Below are positions 22,362-33,115 of a DNA stretch of 64,000 nucleotides, one piece after another. The stretch spans positions 248,001 through 312,000 of the forward strand of contig SKCR01036767.1 of assembly GCA_019454045.1 (NCBI GenBank), read 5' to 3'. The DNA is from Zanthoxylum bungeanum. Its lineage: Eukaryota > Streptophyta > Magnoliopsida > Sapindales > Rutaceae. The position numbers and the translations under genes are program-made. The notes below the pieces were generated by a model. The model did no database searches and was not told the origin of the DNA. It was given only the letters and a program-made list of their open reading frames with translations. Positions within the stretch are counted from its first letter, which is position 1. Each line of letters opens with the position of its first letter.

Positions 22362-24109
22362 TAAGTTGTGTTTGGTTGACACACGTGTTGTCTTTATTGT
22401 GAATGGTGACAGTGGGGGCCACCCCCACCACCAGCCACAATGCTAGGAAGAAGACACCACATGCCTTGTCAAGAGTGTGACAATGCGAAATTTAGGCCCG
22501 ACGTCGGTTCGATTTTGGAACCGGACTAATAATTTTGATTTTTGTTTAAGGAGAAATCCGAATCAAATCATATAATATACGGTTCGGTTCTATTTTGATT
22601 TTCTTTTGGTTTTGGAATCGTAATTAAATTATAAGTAATAATTTGATAAAATTTATCTTATCATATACAAAATTTATTTTATTGATATATAAATTAATAA
22701 TCTCGTTATATATCAATAAATAAATTATGAGCCATTTATAAAATATGACACGAGTATTAAACATTCATGAACTTATTTTAATTCGTAATTTAATAATTAT
22801 ATAATATTCATATAATCATAATATACAATATTGAGTTAAATGTTTCTGGAAAAAAAATCAACAATATCTTGATAAAATAATTTTTCATTAATTAAAGTAT
22901 AAATTAATAAATATTAATTTAAATATGATTTTGATTAATTAATAAATTCGTCGGTTCTGCAATTTGGTTTTGAGGTTCGGTTTGGCGGTTCAGTTCTTAA
23001 ATTTTGAAAAACCGAAACCGAACCGATCATCCGAAAATTATGGTTCAGTTCTGAACAGCCGAACCATTGATCGGTTTGGTTCCGATTTTGATTCGCTTTT
23101 GATTCAGTTTGGATCAGCCGAACCGTTGATCGGTTCGATTTCAATTCTGATCCAATTCACGATTCAGAATCGAACAACGGTAAGGGTACCCAATTGAAAT
23201 TTTTGTATAATTATTAATTCATTAAATTAATTAAAAATAAAATTATTTTTAAAATTACTATAAAATATAATATTTTTACAGAAAAAAATATTTAAGTAAT
23301 AAATATATTATAATTACACTTTAGCGTAATTCAAGTTTAAGTGCTTTTATAATTTCATTTTATTAATACATTTTATTAATTTATTACTAGATCTATAAAT
23401 TGACACTTAAACAACCAATTTTTCTAATATAATTTTAAAGATTTATAAAAAACATATGAGAGGTATGAATGTCAAAAAAAAAATCTCAAATCCCTATCGA
23501 GATTCAGGATCCTGAATTATTCAGTAGGGATTCATGACAAATTTTGTATTTTATTTATTATGTTGTTTAGTATAAAATTAACTATGACAACATTTAAAAT
23601 AAAATTATATTACAGTATAGTTCTCCGTATATTTATTAAAATAATTACTTAAAATAATTTTCTATATAAATATTATATTTATAGTAATTTTGTATAAAAA
23701 TATTATATTTTATAATTTTATTCATATATTTCATAATTAATCTAGTGAATTACTAATGATGTAAAAAAATTAATTGTTTTATCTCAAGGATTAATATGTA
23801 AAATTATAAAAATATTCTTTAACTTTTGACCTCAATGGGGTGTTGGGGTATTGTGAAAACAATAAGAAAGTAAATGACTAATAATATAAATTTTATGGGA
23901 GAAAGTGACATTCTCCCTTTAATTTCGTTATCCTTTATAATTTTCGAAATTCGAATGAGATAATAAACAAAATCGAGTTATATGAAAATTGCCCGGCCAT
24001 CCATCTTAGAGATGATGTGTAATATGAGCTAATAAAATTCATTTTACCTAATTAAGATTTGTTATATTTTATTATTTGTTGACGACTGTTTTTTGTTTTA
24101 AGGACAATA
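22362..24109. other. AT-rich stretch with repetitive CGGTTCGG blocks
   Basis: No gene. GC-richer blocks at 22485-22620 and 22945-23190 are packed with CGGTTCGGTT, CCGAACCG and GATCGG motifs and enclose an AT-rich core of about 325 bp. The layout suggests a small DNA element of about 700 bp, but I could not fix its ends or a target duplication. 23200-24109 is plain AT-rich DNA apart from the foldback listed separately. Confidence 0.5.
23470..23541. repeat. Small imperfect hairpin
   Basis: Arms TGTCA...AATCCCTATC and GTAGGGATTCATGACA are near reverse complements, with a perfect 16-bp palindrome ATTCAGGATCCTGAAT between them. It may be a foldback element remnant. No coding content. Confidence 0.6.
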
Positions 24110-25177
24110 TGAGAAATTAACACTTCGAACAAATCTCCCATAACAATGAATTTATTTGGTTAGCAGAGAACTAAAACAAACTTAGCATGCAAATAAGATA
24201 AACACAAAGTTTACATAGTTCGGTGTAGAGTGATTCCAACTTACGTCCACGAGAGAAATTGATTGTATTTTATTACTGCTCGGGGTCAAGGCCGACCCTA
24301 GCTATAATGGTGAAATTAACTCTCTAAGTGATAGTACACCTCAAGTCTTACACTAGCCTGATACAATTCACTCACTTGGTCAGATAACCAGCCAACTTTC
24401 TCTCTCTATCACTAGTTTTTAAGCTCTTACCTTTTTTACAAGTTGTAAGATACGAAATTTGCTAATCCTTGAATATGAATCTTCAACCCCTTTAAATAGG
24501 CTTCCAAATTTACTATTCCACCGCCAATGACATCAACCCATGTTACATTGCCATCATTGTCATCGCAACTTTCTTCAACTATCTTTAAATGCTCTAATCA
24601 GAATAGCTCATTTCATTGTCTCTGCACTGACCTCCGACAGCCTATGACGGCTCTGCTCTACCACATCCCTACCACTGCACCGACCTATGACGGCTGACAG
24701 AGGCTTATTCCAATGAGAAATATTATTTTCCCATATTTATCATTAGCCTTCTAGAAATTTATCCTCTCAACTAGGACATATGTCACATGACTTCAACACA
24801 GGTCAGCATGTGATCCCTTCTTCGTTCATTGGGTCGACACACTAAGGTATATGATATTATAAAAGCTTTCTTCCACCTCTCTCAACCAGGTCGGGCTTCA
24901 TTGTCAAAACCCATTGGGTCGGGTTTCACCAAACTCTTAAAAAATCTCAAATCAACATCCTTCAGGTGGTCGGGTCGGTATCCCAACTAGCTTCATTATC
25001 AACAAGTTATGTCTTTAGGAGAAATCCTTTACACCATGAGGCCGGGTTCCTCCATCAAATCCTTTCTATCTCTTATGGCCATTGGGTCTTTATTATTCAT
25101 TTTTAGCTAAGTACAATACATGTTCTATCTCTACTTGGTATTTGAAATTTCCTCATAGTAAAAAACCACCATCAACA
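24110..25177 (-). repeat. Possible LTR, minus strand
   Basis: The block begins TGAGAAATTAAC and ends ATCAACA on the plus strand, so the minus strand would read TGTTGATGG...TCTCA. Minus-strand CTATTTAAAGGGG near 24500 could be a TATA region. No second copy is in the window and the flanking 5-mers do not match, so the ends are guesses. Confidence 0.3.
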
Positions 25178-25569
25178 TATGTCCCATAGTTCTCGATATC
25201 AACGAGTTGATGAGTTGATGTCAGGAATTTTATAAAATATGGTGGTGTAGGTAGATAAAAACTGACCCAATGTCATTGAGTTATTGCTCCTTGAAAACGT
25301 TATATCACCTCAACTATACCCAGGTTCATACTCTTCGGGCTAGCTGCTCTGTATACTGCCAAATATGTCATTTTTATGACTATTGTCTTTCTTTCACTGC
25401 CATTTGAAAAAACATTCATAGGATTTCTGAATCGTCTATAGGAATATGTGATGGCATAATGGGTGCCAAATGTCGCACATCCATGATTCGTGAGCCAAAA
25501 CTCATGTGGCTGGGATGAACCAAACTTGTGGCTCTCATCTGAATCTTTGATCTGAACTAAACGGCGATG

Positions 25570-26910
25570 ATTGCCCCCACACGTGTCATCCATCTATAAC
25601 TCTCACACCAAATCAAAGATCAAGATATGCTCGAGTTGCCTATTTAAAGGCCACGCCCATTCGTTTCCTTACTTTTGCCAACTTTGTCTCCCTCACAGCA
25701 CTCTCACGAACTCAAGCGTCCTCTATAACTTTGAGACTTCTTCAATAACTTCGTTTTCTCAACCTTCGTCTTCAGCATACAAGTAAGGACCCTTGAATCT
25801 CTTTCTCTATTTTCTTCGCACTGAGCATGCTTTATATTTACGATTGATCTGCAATAAACATGACAAATGTATGCATTGTTTGATACCATGCTCTAGGTTT
25901 GCTTACGGTTTTGGGTTTGGATTCATGCATGTATATGCGTTTATGGGTTTATAATTTTGTTGAAGGGTGTGTGTTTTTTGTTTGTGTTTGGTTTAAGCTT
26001 GTGTTGATAGGTAGGATTGGCTTTCTGTATTTGGCTATGCTATTATTTCTAGATTTACTGTTCCACAATTATGAGTACATTTAGAGCTTTTTAGGGTTAG
26101 TCACTTGGTAGGGATGACAAGGTAAATAAAAAGCCCAACTAACAGTAGGAATATGCCCATATAAATTATAAACAAAGCTTAGTTCATTTTTGACTAACCT
26201 TTCTTCTCGGGTCACTTCTTAGAAATGTCAGGCTTTGAATTCTCCTCTGTAATTCCACTCAATGTCTTGCCTCTGAAGCTTCTGCCTCATGTCCAACCGA
26301 GCTAGTTGAAGTGGGAAGCTTAGGATCGGTGGGACTCGGCGACTATGACACAACATCGACCCATTTAGAAAAAAACAAATCAATCATATTGTAAAAGAAT
26401 AGCTCGTCCCAAGCCTACACCTCTCGCCTTAGAATTCATTAACTTGGACATTCACATGGTGTCTACCATCACCGAGGCTGAACTGGTTTAGCCCAAGAAG
26501 AGATTCAATATTCCTGAGTTGGTCAGCTTGAGCGTTCCAGATGAGGATGATCTGGCAAGCCAACCAAATGGTGGTCAAGTTGCTCTCTGCACTGCCTTCT
26601 TCGACGTGGGTCTACATCTGCCAATGTAATGGTATTTTGCTAAGATATTGGCTACCATGAATTAAGCCTCGTGTCAGCTCAACTTGAACAAATGTATGGT
26701 ATTAGTCGAGCTCTATGTGATTTGGAGTCGATCCAAGCTAGAGGATCCATTAGTTGAAGATGCGATGAGATTGTACCAAATGAATGACAACCCGAATGCG
26801 TATAAGGGTTGGTATTATTTGTCCCTCTACGTCGGGGGGAAATCCTTGATCACAAGCCTCACAATCACCAATAAACTTTTTAATGACAAATGGTTTTAGG
26901 TTGGGGGAGT
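25570..26910 (+). pseudogene. Eroded retrotransposon antisense-type ORF with promoter-like start
   Basis: CTATTTAAAGGCC at about 25640 looks like a TATA region, followed by a CT-rich untranslated stretch and a donor-like ACAAGTAAGG near 25785. From 26210 a broken frame is readable, ending in the 26684-26899 ORF. Pieces such as LHLPM, KILATMN, ASCQLNLNK, then GWYYLSLYVGGKSLITSL and FNDKWF, match the pattern of the plant putative gypsy-type transposon protein family (Transposase_28 type), in which a GWYYF segment precedes an NK-W-K-F segment. Stops are frequent. The context would fit the antisense gene of a second, mostly lost, minus-strand Tat element. Confidence 0.5.
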
Positions 26911-27424
26911 ATGGCACACTATGCTGTTTTTACTCAAAAACTCTTGATATGGATTGAGGAATGCCCATAAATTGTAAAATGTTTTTGTTAATTTATAAAT
27001 CTATATTTCTTTTTAAAAAAGTACTGTAAGTACAATGAATTGGCAGGAAGATGCGCCTAGACAAAGGAATCCGATTTGAAATATACAGTCTTATGAGCCA
27101 CTAACGAACTCCAATGAAGCAATAGGAGCATGGTCCGCCATGATGACGAGACATATGCAAATGACTCCAAAATATTTTTATTATATTCTCTAAATAATTA
27201 ATAGTTTAGAGTCTTAAATTTTTTTGTTATAATATTATGTTATTACCAAGGACATTAAAATATAAAAATGACTTCATGCTTCGAGGATATCAATACTGAT
27301 TGTGAATAAGAGCCACATATATTTACCTAACATAGTTTGACTGAAACACAAGAAATTACAAAACCAACTTTTTTTCTTTTTTAAAGAGAGTGTATTCAAG
27401 CACTTTAGAAACAACCGCATGAGT
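26911..27424. other. Spacer without recognised content
   Basis: AT-rich sequence. The only ORF nearby (27274-27540, minus) runs into the LTR that begins at 27430 and is not considered real. Confidence 0.5.
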
Positions 27425-27429
27425 CGATG

Positions 27430-28342
27430 TGATAGAAACCTGCCTGGAACAAAGCCAAGCAAACCCCTCCACTTTTCTAAGCCCCAAGAACCGCGAATCT
27501 TGATTTTGTAAGAACAAAACCCTTCCAAGATCAAATACAACCCTTAAGGAACCTTGCCCTTAAGAACCTTTCTTATTTCTTTGGAGAATCCTGAACAGCG
27601 CCACAACGCTTGCCACACGTTGATAAACTTTTGTTCCGTAAAACCAAGGAAGAATCCACTCCTCAAGATGGCACAAGTCAATTTGTTTTGTAAAAAAAGA
27701 TATATTTTAGTTAATTTCAATTACAATGAATAATGTCCCTTTAATAGGTGGCTAACCCTTAATTCTACCCAAATATAATAAAACCCTATAAAATAAACCC
27801 AATAACATATAAAATACTTGAAAAATTTCGTGCATGGACTTTGTAATATAATAAAGTTCAGCCCACACACTTAAACAACCACATAACCTTAACAAAATAT
27901 AAAATATAAAAACTGTAGGGATATGTTGCGTCTCATTTTGACCAAGAGTAAGTACGAACTAGACTTTGATGTAAGCTATAAAGTTGTAAAGCTACGAGTT
28001 CTATTCTAAATGCACTTGAATCACCAAAATCAGACATTGGATGAGAAAGTTACGTCCAAAATACGAAGACTGCACAAATCCCGCCACTGCTAATGAACCA
28101 TTCGGAAATAAATCCGAAAATAAATCAAGGCAAGCCCATGCACGTCCAAAACTCATTTCATTCTTGATTTAGACATAATAAGTCCTTCATATAAAGTCTC
28201 ATGCATAGAACCAAACTCCAGAACCCAAGGATCTTCCAAATCCACCAAAATGGCCCAAATACATCAATCTGACCAAGCCATGCAATCAGCCACAACTTCA
28301 AGTTAACTTGGCCCAACAAACAGATTCATTATGGATACATCA
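27430..28342 (-). repeat. 3' LTR of the deleted gypsy element
   Basis: Plus strand TGATAGAAACC... to ...GGATACATCA. It aligns along its length with 30178-31102. Confidence 0.85.
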
Positions 28343-28881
28343 TTCTCCCTCTCTTGAAAAGTATTCTTCCTCGAATCCGTGCCCGGATCATAGATAGTAA
28401 GATAAAATGAATGGATGATTATTCTGGAACAAAGAAAAATCACACGAAGGAGAAATGTCAATGTTAGGACAATAATGTTTGCCTAATATTCCCTCTTTGC
28501 CCACACTCTTCCTCAAAATCTATTTTCATTGCACTCACTGCCCCAATGAGATTCCTAATTAAGTTCACATTCTCAATCTCATCATAACAAATTCTATATG
28601 TTTACACAAGCACAAAATTTCTCACATGAGTTTACCCAAGTATTTCTGACTCATTACTCTTATTTGGATGCTCAAAAACTCTCAACACATTCGACTACAC
28701 ATGTAGTTTCATTAATACATTTAGCCATGTATTGAGCTTCAAAATTATCATCATCAGCAACAGCTAAGTCATCCACCTCAGCAATAGCAACAACCTCCGC
28801 ATCACACTCACTCTTCATTACTTGCTCACTCACTTACCATGCCCATATTTATTCTTTTACATTCACAACATCAATAACAAG
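28343..28881 (-). other. Internal noncoding remnant of the deleted gypsy element
   Basis: Lies between the protease remnant and the 3' LTR where RT and integrase should be. No motif of either is recognisable. Confidence 0.5.
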
Positions 28882-29391
28882 TTAAATTTTCAAGCACTCG
28901 ACAACTCTTTCTTTTTTTTTTCTTTTCAACCTCACTATTCTCTTCATTTTTATTTGATATGTATAGGCTTGTTGTGGTGTTAAAAGAGGAAGAATCATTG
29001 ACCTCCGCTCCGTGACATAAATGTACCTACTCCTCTCAACATGATGCCACACTTGCCTATCATATTTCCATGAACCACCCAACAATACATGATAGTCAAA
29101 CATAGACACCACATCACATAATACCTCATCATGAAACATCATAGTAGAAAATGCAACCATAACTTGATACTCCACCTTAACCTCAGCACAATTAGGCAAA
29201 CCTTGTAACACATAAGGCTTATGATGGTTTTGCAATGGCAACTTCAATTTTTCCACGAGATTGGTACTCACTAAATTAGCCCAATGTTCCCCATCAATAA
29301 TCACACTACACACCTCATCTTTCACAAATACTCTGGTATGAAAGATATTATCTCTTGGTTGTCCCGTAATATCAACCAACACACTGGCCAT
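28882..29391 (-). pseudogene. Retropepsin-like protease remnant
   Basis: A 169-codon minus-strand frame reads RDNIFHTRVFVKDEVCSVII then DGEHWANLVSTNLVEKL, the pattern of the gypsy aspartic protease found in many plant polyproteins (IIDGGSCANV type). The Gly after Asp-Gly and the Cys are altered. Later pieces EVLCDVVSMFDYHVLLGG and LTPQQAYTYQIK also fit. No gag, RT or integrase is left on either side, so this piece survives alone in a deleted element. Confidence 0.8.
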
Positions 29392-30159
29392 CTTGACAAA
29401 ACAAACTCAAGATGAAAGAAAATACCAAAAAAAATTAACAAAGACAAGATGAACAATAAGGCGAAAAAAAAATTAAAAAAAGACCACGTAAGACTCAAAA
29501 CAAAATCACAAAAAAATCAAATTCAAAACTCAGTGATAAATTCAACCAAAAATTTCCTTTTCGATTAAGGAACACCAAGACAATCCTTAGCACAACTTAA
29601 CACACAAGGTAATTGATCGAACTTTTCTTATTTCTCGTACAAAAATTTGAATTTAATTTTTTTGATAATGACTCTCTAAATCCTAATTACACATGTAAAT
29701 TAAACAAACAAACTGATTAGAAACCATAACTGAAACTGACCTCAAATCCCGTAACTAATATTCGGATCAGAAATTGGGACTCGATATGAGAATATACAGC
29801 CTTCAACTGTACACTATTGACTAGACCGCATCGAGTACATAGAAATCGATATATTATGAGTCTCGTAACTCTTTCTAAATCAAAAGTTACAGCCTTTTTA
29901 AATTTAGTGTGCGGCTGAAAAATTCTGACCGAACTGATCCGAAAATGCATACAATTTCAACTCGAATTGACTCAAACCCAAGAATTGAATCCTAAATTCT
30001 ATTACCAAGAAAGAAACATTATAATAACATCCAAGATGCAGTCCATAAACATGAAAAACACAAAGAAAAAAAATTGAAACTAGAATAGACGAAAAAAAAA
30101 AAGAAATATAAAGACTTCATAAAACGATAAAAATAGAGAAAATCTTGACCTTAGAACCC
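29392..30159 (-). other. Leader or gag-region remnant of the deleted gypsy element
   Basis: A-rich sequence between primer-binding region and protease. No gag motif is readable. The ORF 29717-29950 shows no family match. Confidence 0.5.
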
Positions 30160-30177
30160 TGAGCTCCTGATAAGAAA

Positions 30178-31102
30178 TGATAAGAAACCTGCCTGGAACA
30201 AAACCAAACAAACCCCTCCACGTGTTCTAAGCCCCAAGAACCGCGAATCTTGATTTTGCAGAACAAAAAATCCTTCCAAGATCAAGTACAACCCTTAAGG
30301 AACCTTGCCCTAAGAACATTTCTTTATTTCTTTGGAGAATCCTGAACAGCGATACAGCGCCAAACGCTTGCCACACGTTGATAAGCTTTTGTTTCGTAAA
30401 ACCAAGGAAGAATCCACTCCCTCAAGATGACACAAGTCAATTTGTTTGTGTAAAAGATATATTCTTAGTTAATTTCAATTACAATGAATAATGTCCATTT
30501 AAATAGGTGGCTAACCCTAATTCTACCCAAATATAATAAAACCCTAATAAATAAACCCAATAACATATAAAATATTTGAAAATTTCGTGTGGGCTTTGTA
30601 ATATAATTAAAGTTCAGCCCAGCACTTAAACAACAATAACCTTAAAAAAATATAAAATATAAAATATAAAAACTATGGGATATGTTGAGTCCTCATTTTG
30701 ACCAAGATTAATCCGAAACTGGACTTTGATGTAAGCTATAAGTTGTAAAGCTACGAGTTCTCTTTCCAATGCACTTGAATCACCAAAATCTGACATCGGA
30801 CGAGGAAGTTACGTCCAAAATACGAAGACTGCGCAATCCCGCCACTGCTAATGCACTATTCGGAAATAAAGCCGAAAATAAATCAAGGCAGCCCATGCAC
30901 GTCCAAAACTCATTTCATTCTTAATTTAGACATAATAAGTCCTTCATATAAAGTCTCATGCATGGACCAAACTCTAGAACCAAATGAATCTTCCAAATCC
31001 ACCAAAAATGGCTCAAATACATCAATCTGACCAAGCCATGCAATCAGCCACAACTTCAAGTTAACTTGGCCCAACAAACAGAACTCATTCTGAATCACAT
31101 CA
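30178..31102 (-). repeat. 5' LTR of the deleted gypsy element
   Basis: Plus strand TGATAAGAAACC... to ...GAATCACATCA. On the minus strand it leads into the primer-binding region at about 30160-30177. Confidence 0.85.
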
Positions 31103-31107
31103 CAATG

Positions 31108-31470
31108 ATTGTACCATAGCTGATTAAAGGTAACAAGAAGATACCTTGATGATATTGAAAATTTGTTCGACAATGCATCTACAAGCGGAGCAGGAGCTAA
31201 AAGATCAACAAGAGGAACAAATAATAATGATGAGTAAATAATTACAATGAGGTTAACTATCTAAAACATATAATAGAACTACGTGAATTTTGATTCCTCT
31301 CACCCCAAGAGGATACATAGATAGCTTACGTTTTTATAAATTTAAGTTCAAGCTATTTTATTTTTAATTTACATTTTTAATTTAATGTAATAATTTTTCA
31401 TTATTTGTATTTGGTAATATTAATAATATATATTTTTTTAATGAATTTTTAATTTTTTAAATTGATTAAA
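31108..31470. other. Spacer without recognised content
   Basis: No ORF, repeat or structural signal was recognised between the gypsy target site and the foldback block at 31480. Confidence 0.5.
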
Positions 31471-31479
31471 AAAAACTAG

Positions 31480-31668
31480 AACCAGAATCGGAACCGTCGA
31501 TCCGGTTTCGATTCCAGGTTCCACAATCTTATGGAATATGAACCAAATCAGAATTATCTGTTTCGGTTACGATTCGACAAGCGTGGAATCGGGAACCATT
31601 CGGTTGGTTATGTTCTAGTTCCATAAGATTATGGAACAAAGAATCGGAACCGAACCGAACGATGGCCG
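31480..31668. repeat. Foldback block rich in CGGAACCG motifs
   Basis: GGTTCCACAATCTTATGGAA near 31525 and TTCCATAAGATTATGGAAC near 31620 are near reverse complements, and GATCCGG, CGGTTCGG and CGGAACCGAACCG motifs lie around them. It resembles terminal parts of hAT-type MITEs. No target duplication was found. Confidence 0.5.
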
Positions 31669-31800
31669 GGCTATTACTAGGATGTGACTTGGGTACCGAT
31701 ATTGCTTACCATTATATTTCAGGCGTAAATATTTTTTCTACTGATTACAGAAAGCGTATAATGCACATATTGCGTTATATTATTGGAAATAACAAAACTA

Positions 31801-32798
31801 GCCAAAAAAAAAAATTTGTCATTTGTCAAAATGGGCCGCAACCTTTGGGTTTGCCCAAAAATTCATTTTCTCGACATAGACTTCGAGCAGAGAATCAATA
31901 TTCTTCGAAATCTATCCCGAAATATTTTTTTTAAATTTTGTTTATTTAAAACTTCAGATATCCGAATAAAAACTTCAGATATTTTTTTATATATATATAT
32001 GTAATATTTCGATTAAAAATAATATATATAGATATATAGTAATTAAATAAACTCAGCGATGTTTTCATGACACAAATATCGAAATATGATATATATTTTT
32101 CCTAACAAAATTGATAGTGATTCGAGTCTTTAATTTTTTAATTAATCTGTTTTGTAGGCTGTCGTGCTACATATAACCGGCCGTCACAGGTTGATCATGT
32201 TGATCCTGATCCTCCAGTAGGCTCCAATGGCACTGGCCATCCTCCAGTAGGCTCTGATCGTGCTGACACATCGAGCGCTGGCCCATCTAACGTTTCTCAT
32301 CTTGCAACAAGTGATCCATTAATCACTTTGTTATGTGACCGCGTGATTGCGATATATAAGGCTCGGAAGACGAGGATCGATGACCGACAACAGAGAATGA
32401 AGGAGGGTCAGACGAGGATCGATGAGCGATATAAGAGAATGAAAAATTGGCCAAAAGGAATTGAACGATCAATAAATGAGACGTTAGAGCTTTTGATTGG
32501 TATCAGTGAGAGATATATTATGCCTGATGATGTATTGATTGTCATTATTTTGATGAAATATAGTTTTTTTTCTATATATATTATATTATTTTTCATTTTG
32601 ATGTATAATTATATATTATATAATTTCGAAGATTTGATGTTATTATTTCGGATATCCGAAGTTTTAAATAAAAAATAAAAATTACTTCGGGATAGATTCG
32701 AAGAATATGGATTCTTCGAAATTTACTTCGGAGAAAATGATTATTTTGTCAAAATCTAATTTTATCGTCCATTTTAAACAATGATAAATTTTTTTGAC
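31801..32798. mobile_element. Non-autonomous DNA element with long terminal inverted repeats
   Basis: The ends TAGCCAAAAAAA (left) and, as reverse complement, TAGTCAAAAAAA (right) open inverted repeats that continue for about 150 bp. Inner landmarks are ATTCTTCGAAATCTATCCCG on the left and CGGGATAGATTCGAAGAAT on the right, then ATATCCGAA in both. TA at 31799-31800 and 32799-32800 could be the target duplication. Inside, 32328-32678 is an ORF with a charged repeat (TRIDDRQQRMKEGQ, TRIDERYKRMKN). The superfamily is not clear. Confidence 0.7.
32328..32678 (+). CDS. Small charged ORF in the inverted-repeat element, not recognised
   Basis: The 116-codon frame begins VIAIYKARKTRIDDRQQRM, has two near copies of a T-R-I-D-D/E-R unit of about 14 residues, then WPKGIERSINETLELLIGIS and a hydrophobic tail that runs into the right inverted repeat. 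An upstream extension from about 32158 is rich in Pro, Gly and Asp. I do not recognise a family. It could be the tail of a transposon-encoded accessory protein, or a chance frame. Confidence 0.3.
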   Translation: MLCDRVIAIYKARKTRIDDRQQRMKEGQTRIDERYKRMKNWPKGIERSINETLELLIGISERYIMPDDVLIVIILMKYSFFSIYIILFFILMYNYILYNFEDLMLLFRISEVLNKK

Positions 32799-33115
32799 TA
32801 ATTTAATTAATTTCCCTTATATTATTAGGCTCTGACATAATTAAACTTGAATCTTAATATTACTAAATAATTTTTGATCTTATAATCGTACCGCTCATGA
32901 TTGAGTTTTTTTTTTTTTTTTGATATCATTAAATAATGCAACGCATGATGTGACATGATAAAATCACTTTATAAAAAGGCAACATTTTATTCCATTTTCC
33001 GCATTAAAAAAATAAAAAAAAGGCAATTTCAAATTCAATTTAAAAAAAAGCAAATTGGGCAGCAACCCTACGGTAACAGCAAAGAATCGCAGTGCGAAAA
33101 ACCAGAAGAAAGAAA
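32799..33115 (+). promoter_or_regulatory. Upstream region of the ATRIP-type gene
   Basis: AT-rich sequence with poly-T at 32908-32922 and A tracts up to 33050. Expected to hold the promoter and 5' untranslated region by position only. No clear TATA box at a convincing distance. Confidence 0.4.

Larger units (their letters stand above)
27430..31102 (-). mobile_element. Ty3/gypsy element with large internal deletion
   Basis: LTRs of 913 bp (27430-28342) and 925 bp (30178-31102) bound only 1.8 kb of internal DNA. Flanking 5-mers are CGATG (27425-27429) and CAATG (31103-31107), a target duplication with one mismatch. Minus-strand reading gives a primer-binding region TATCAGGAGCTCAGGG beside the right LTR, similar to an initiator-Met type site, and a polypurine tract AAGAGAGGGAGAA just before the left LTR. 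Only a protease remnant remains of gag-pol. The LTRs differ by many small indels, so the insertion is old. Confidence 0.85.

Noticed and set aside
24110..25177. Solo LTR with target duplication
   Set aside because: The flanking 5-mers CAATA and TATGT do not match, so it is listed only as a possible LTR.
25300..25593. Minus-strand ORF of 97 codons
   Set aside because: It runs against the promoter-like region at 25640 and shows no recognisable domain.
29717..29950. Minus-strand ORF inside the deleted gypsy element
   Set aside because: No gag or other motif; the surrounding sequence is A-rich and unconserved.
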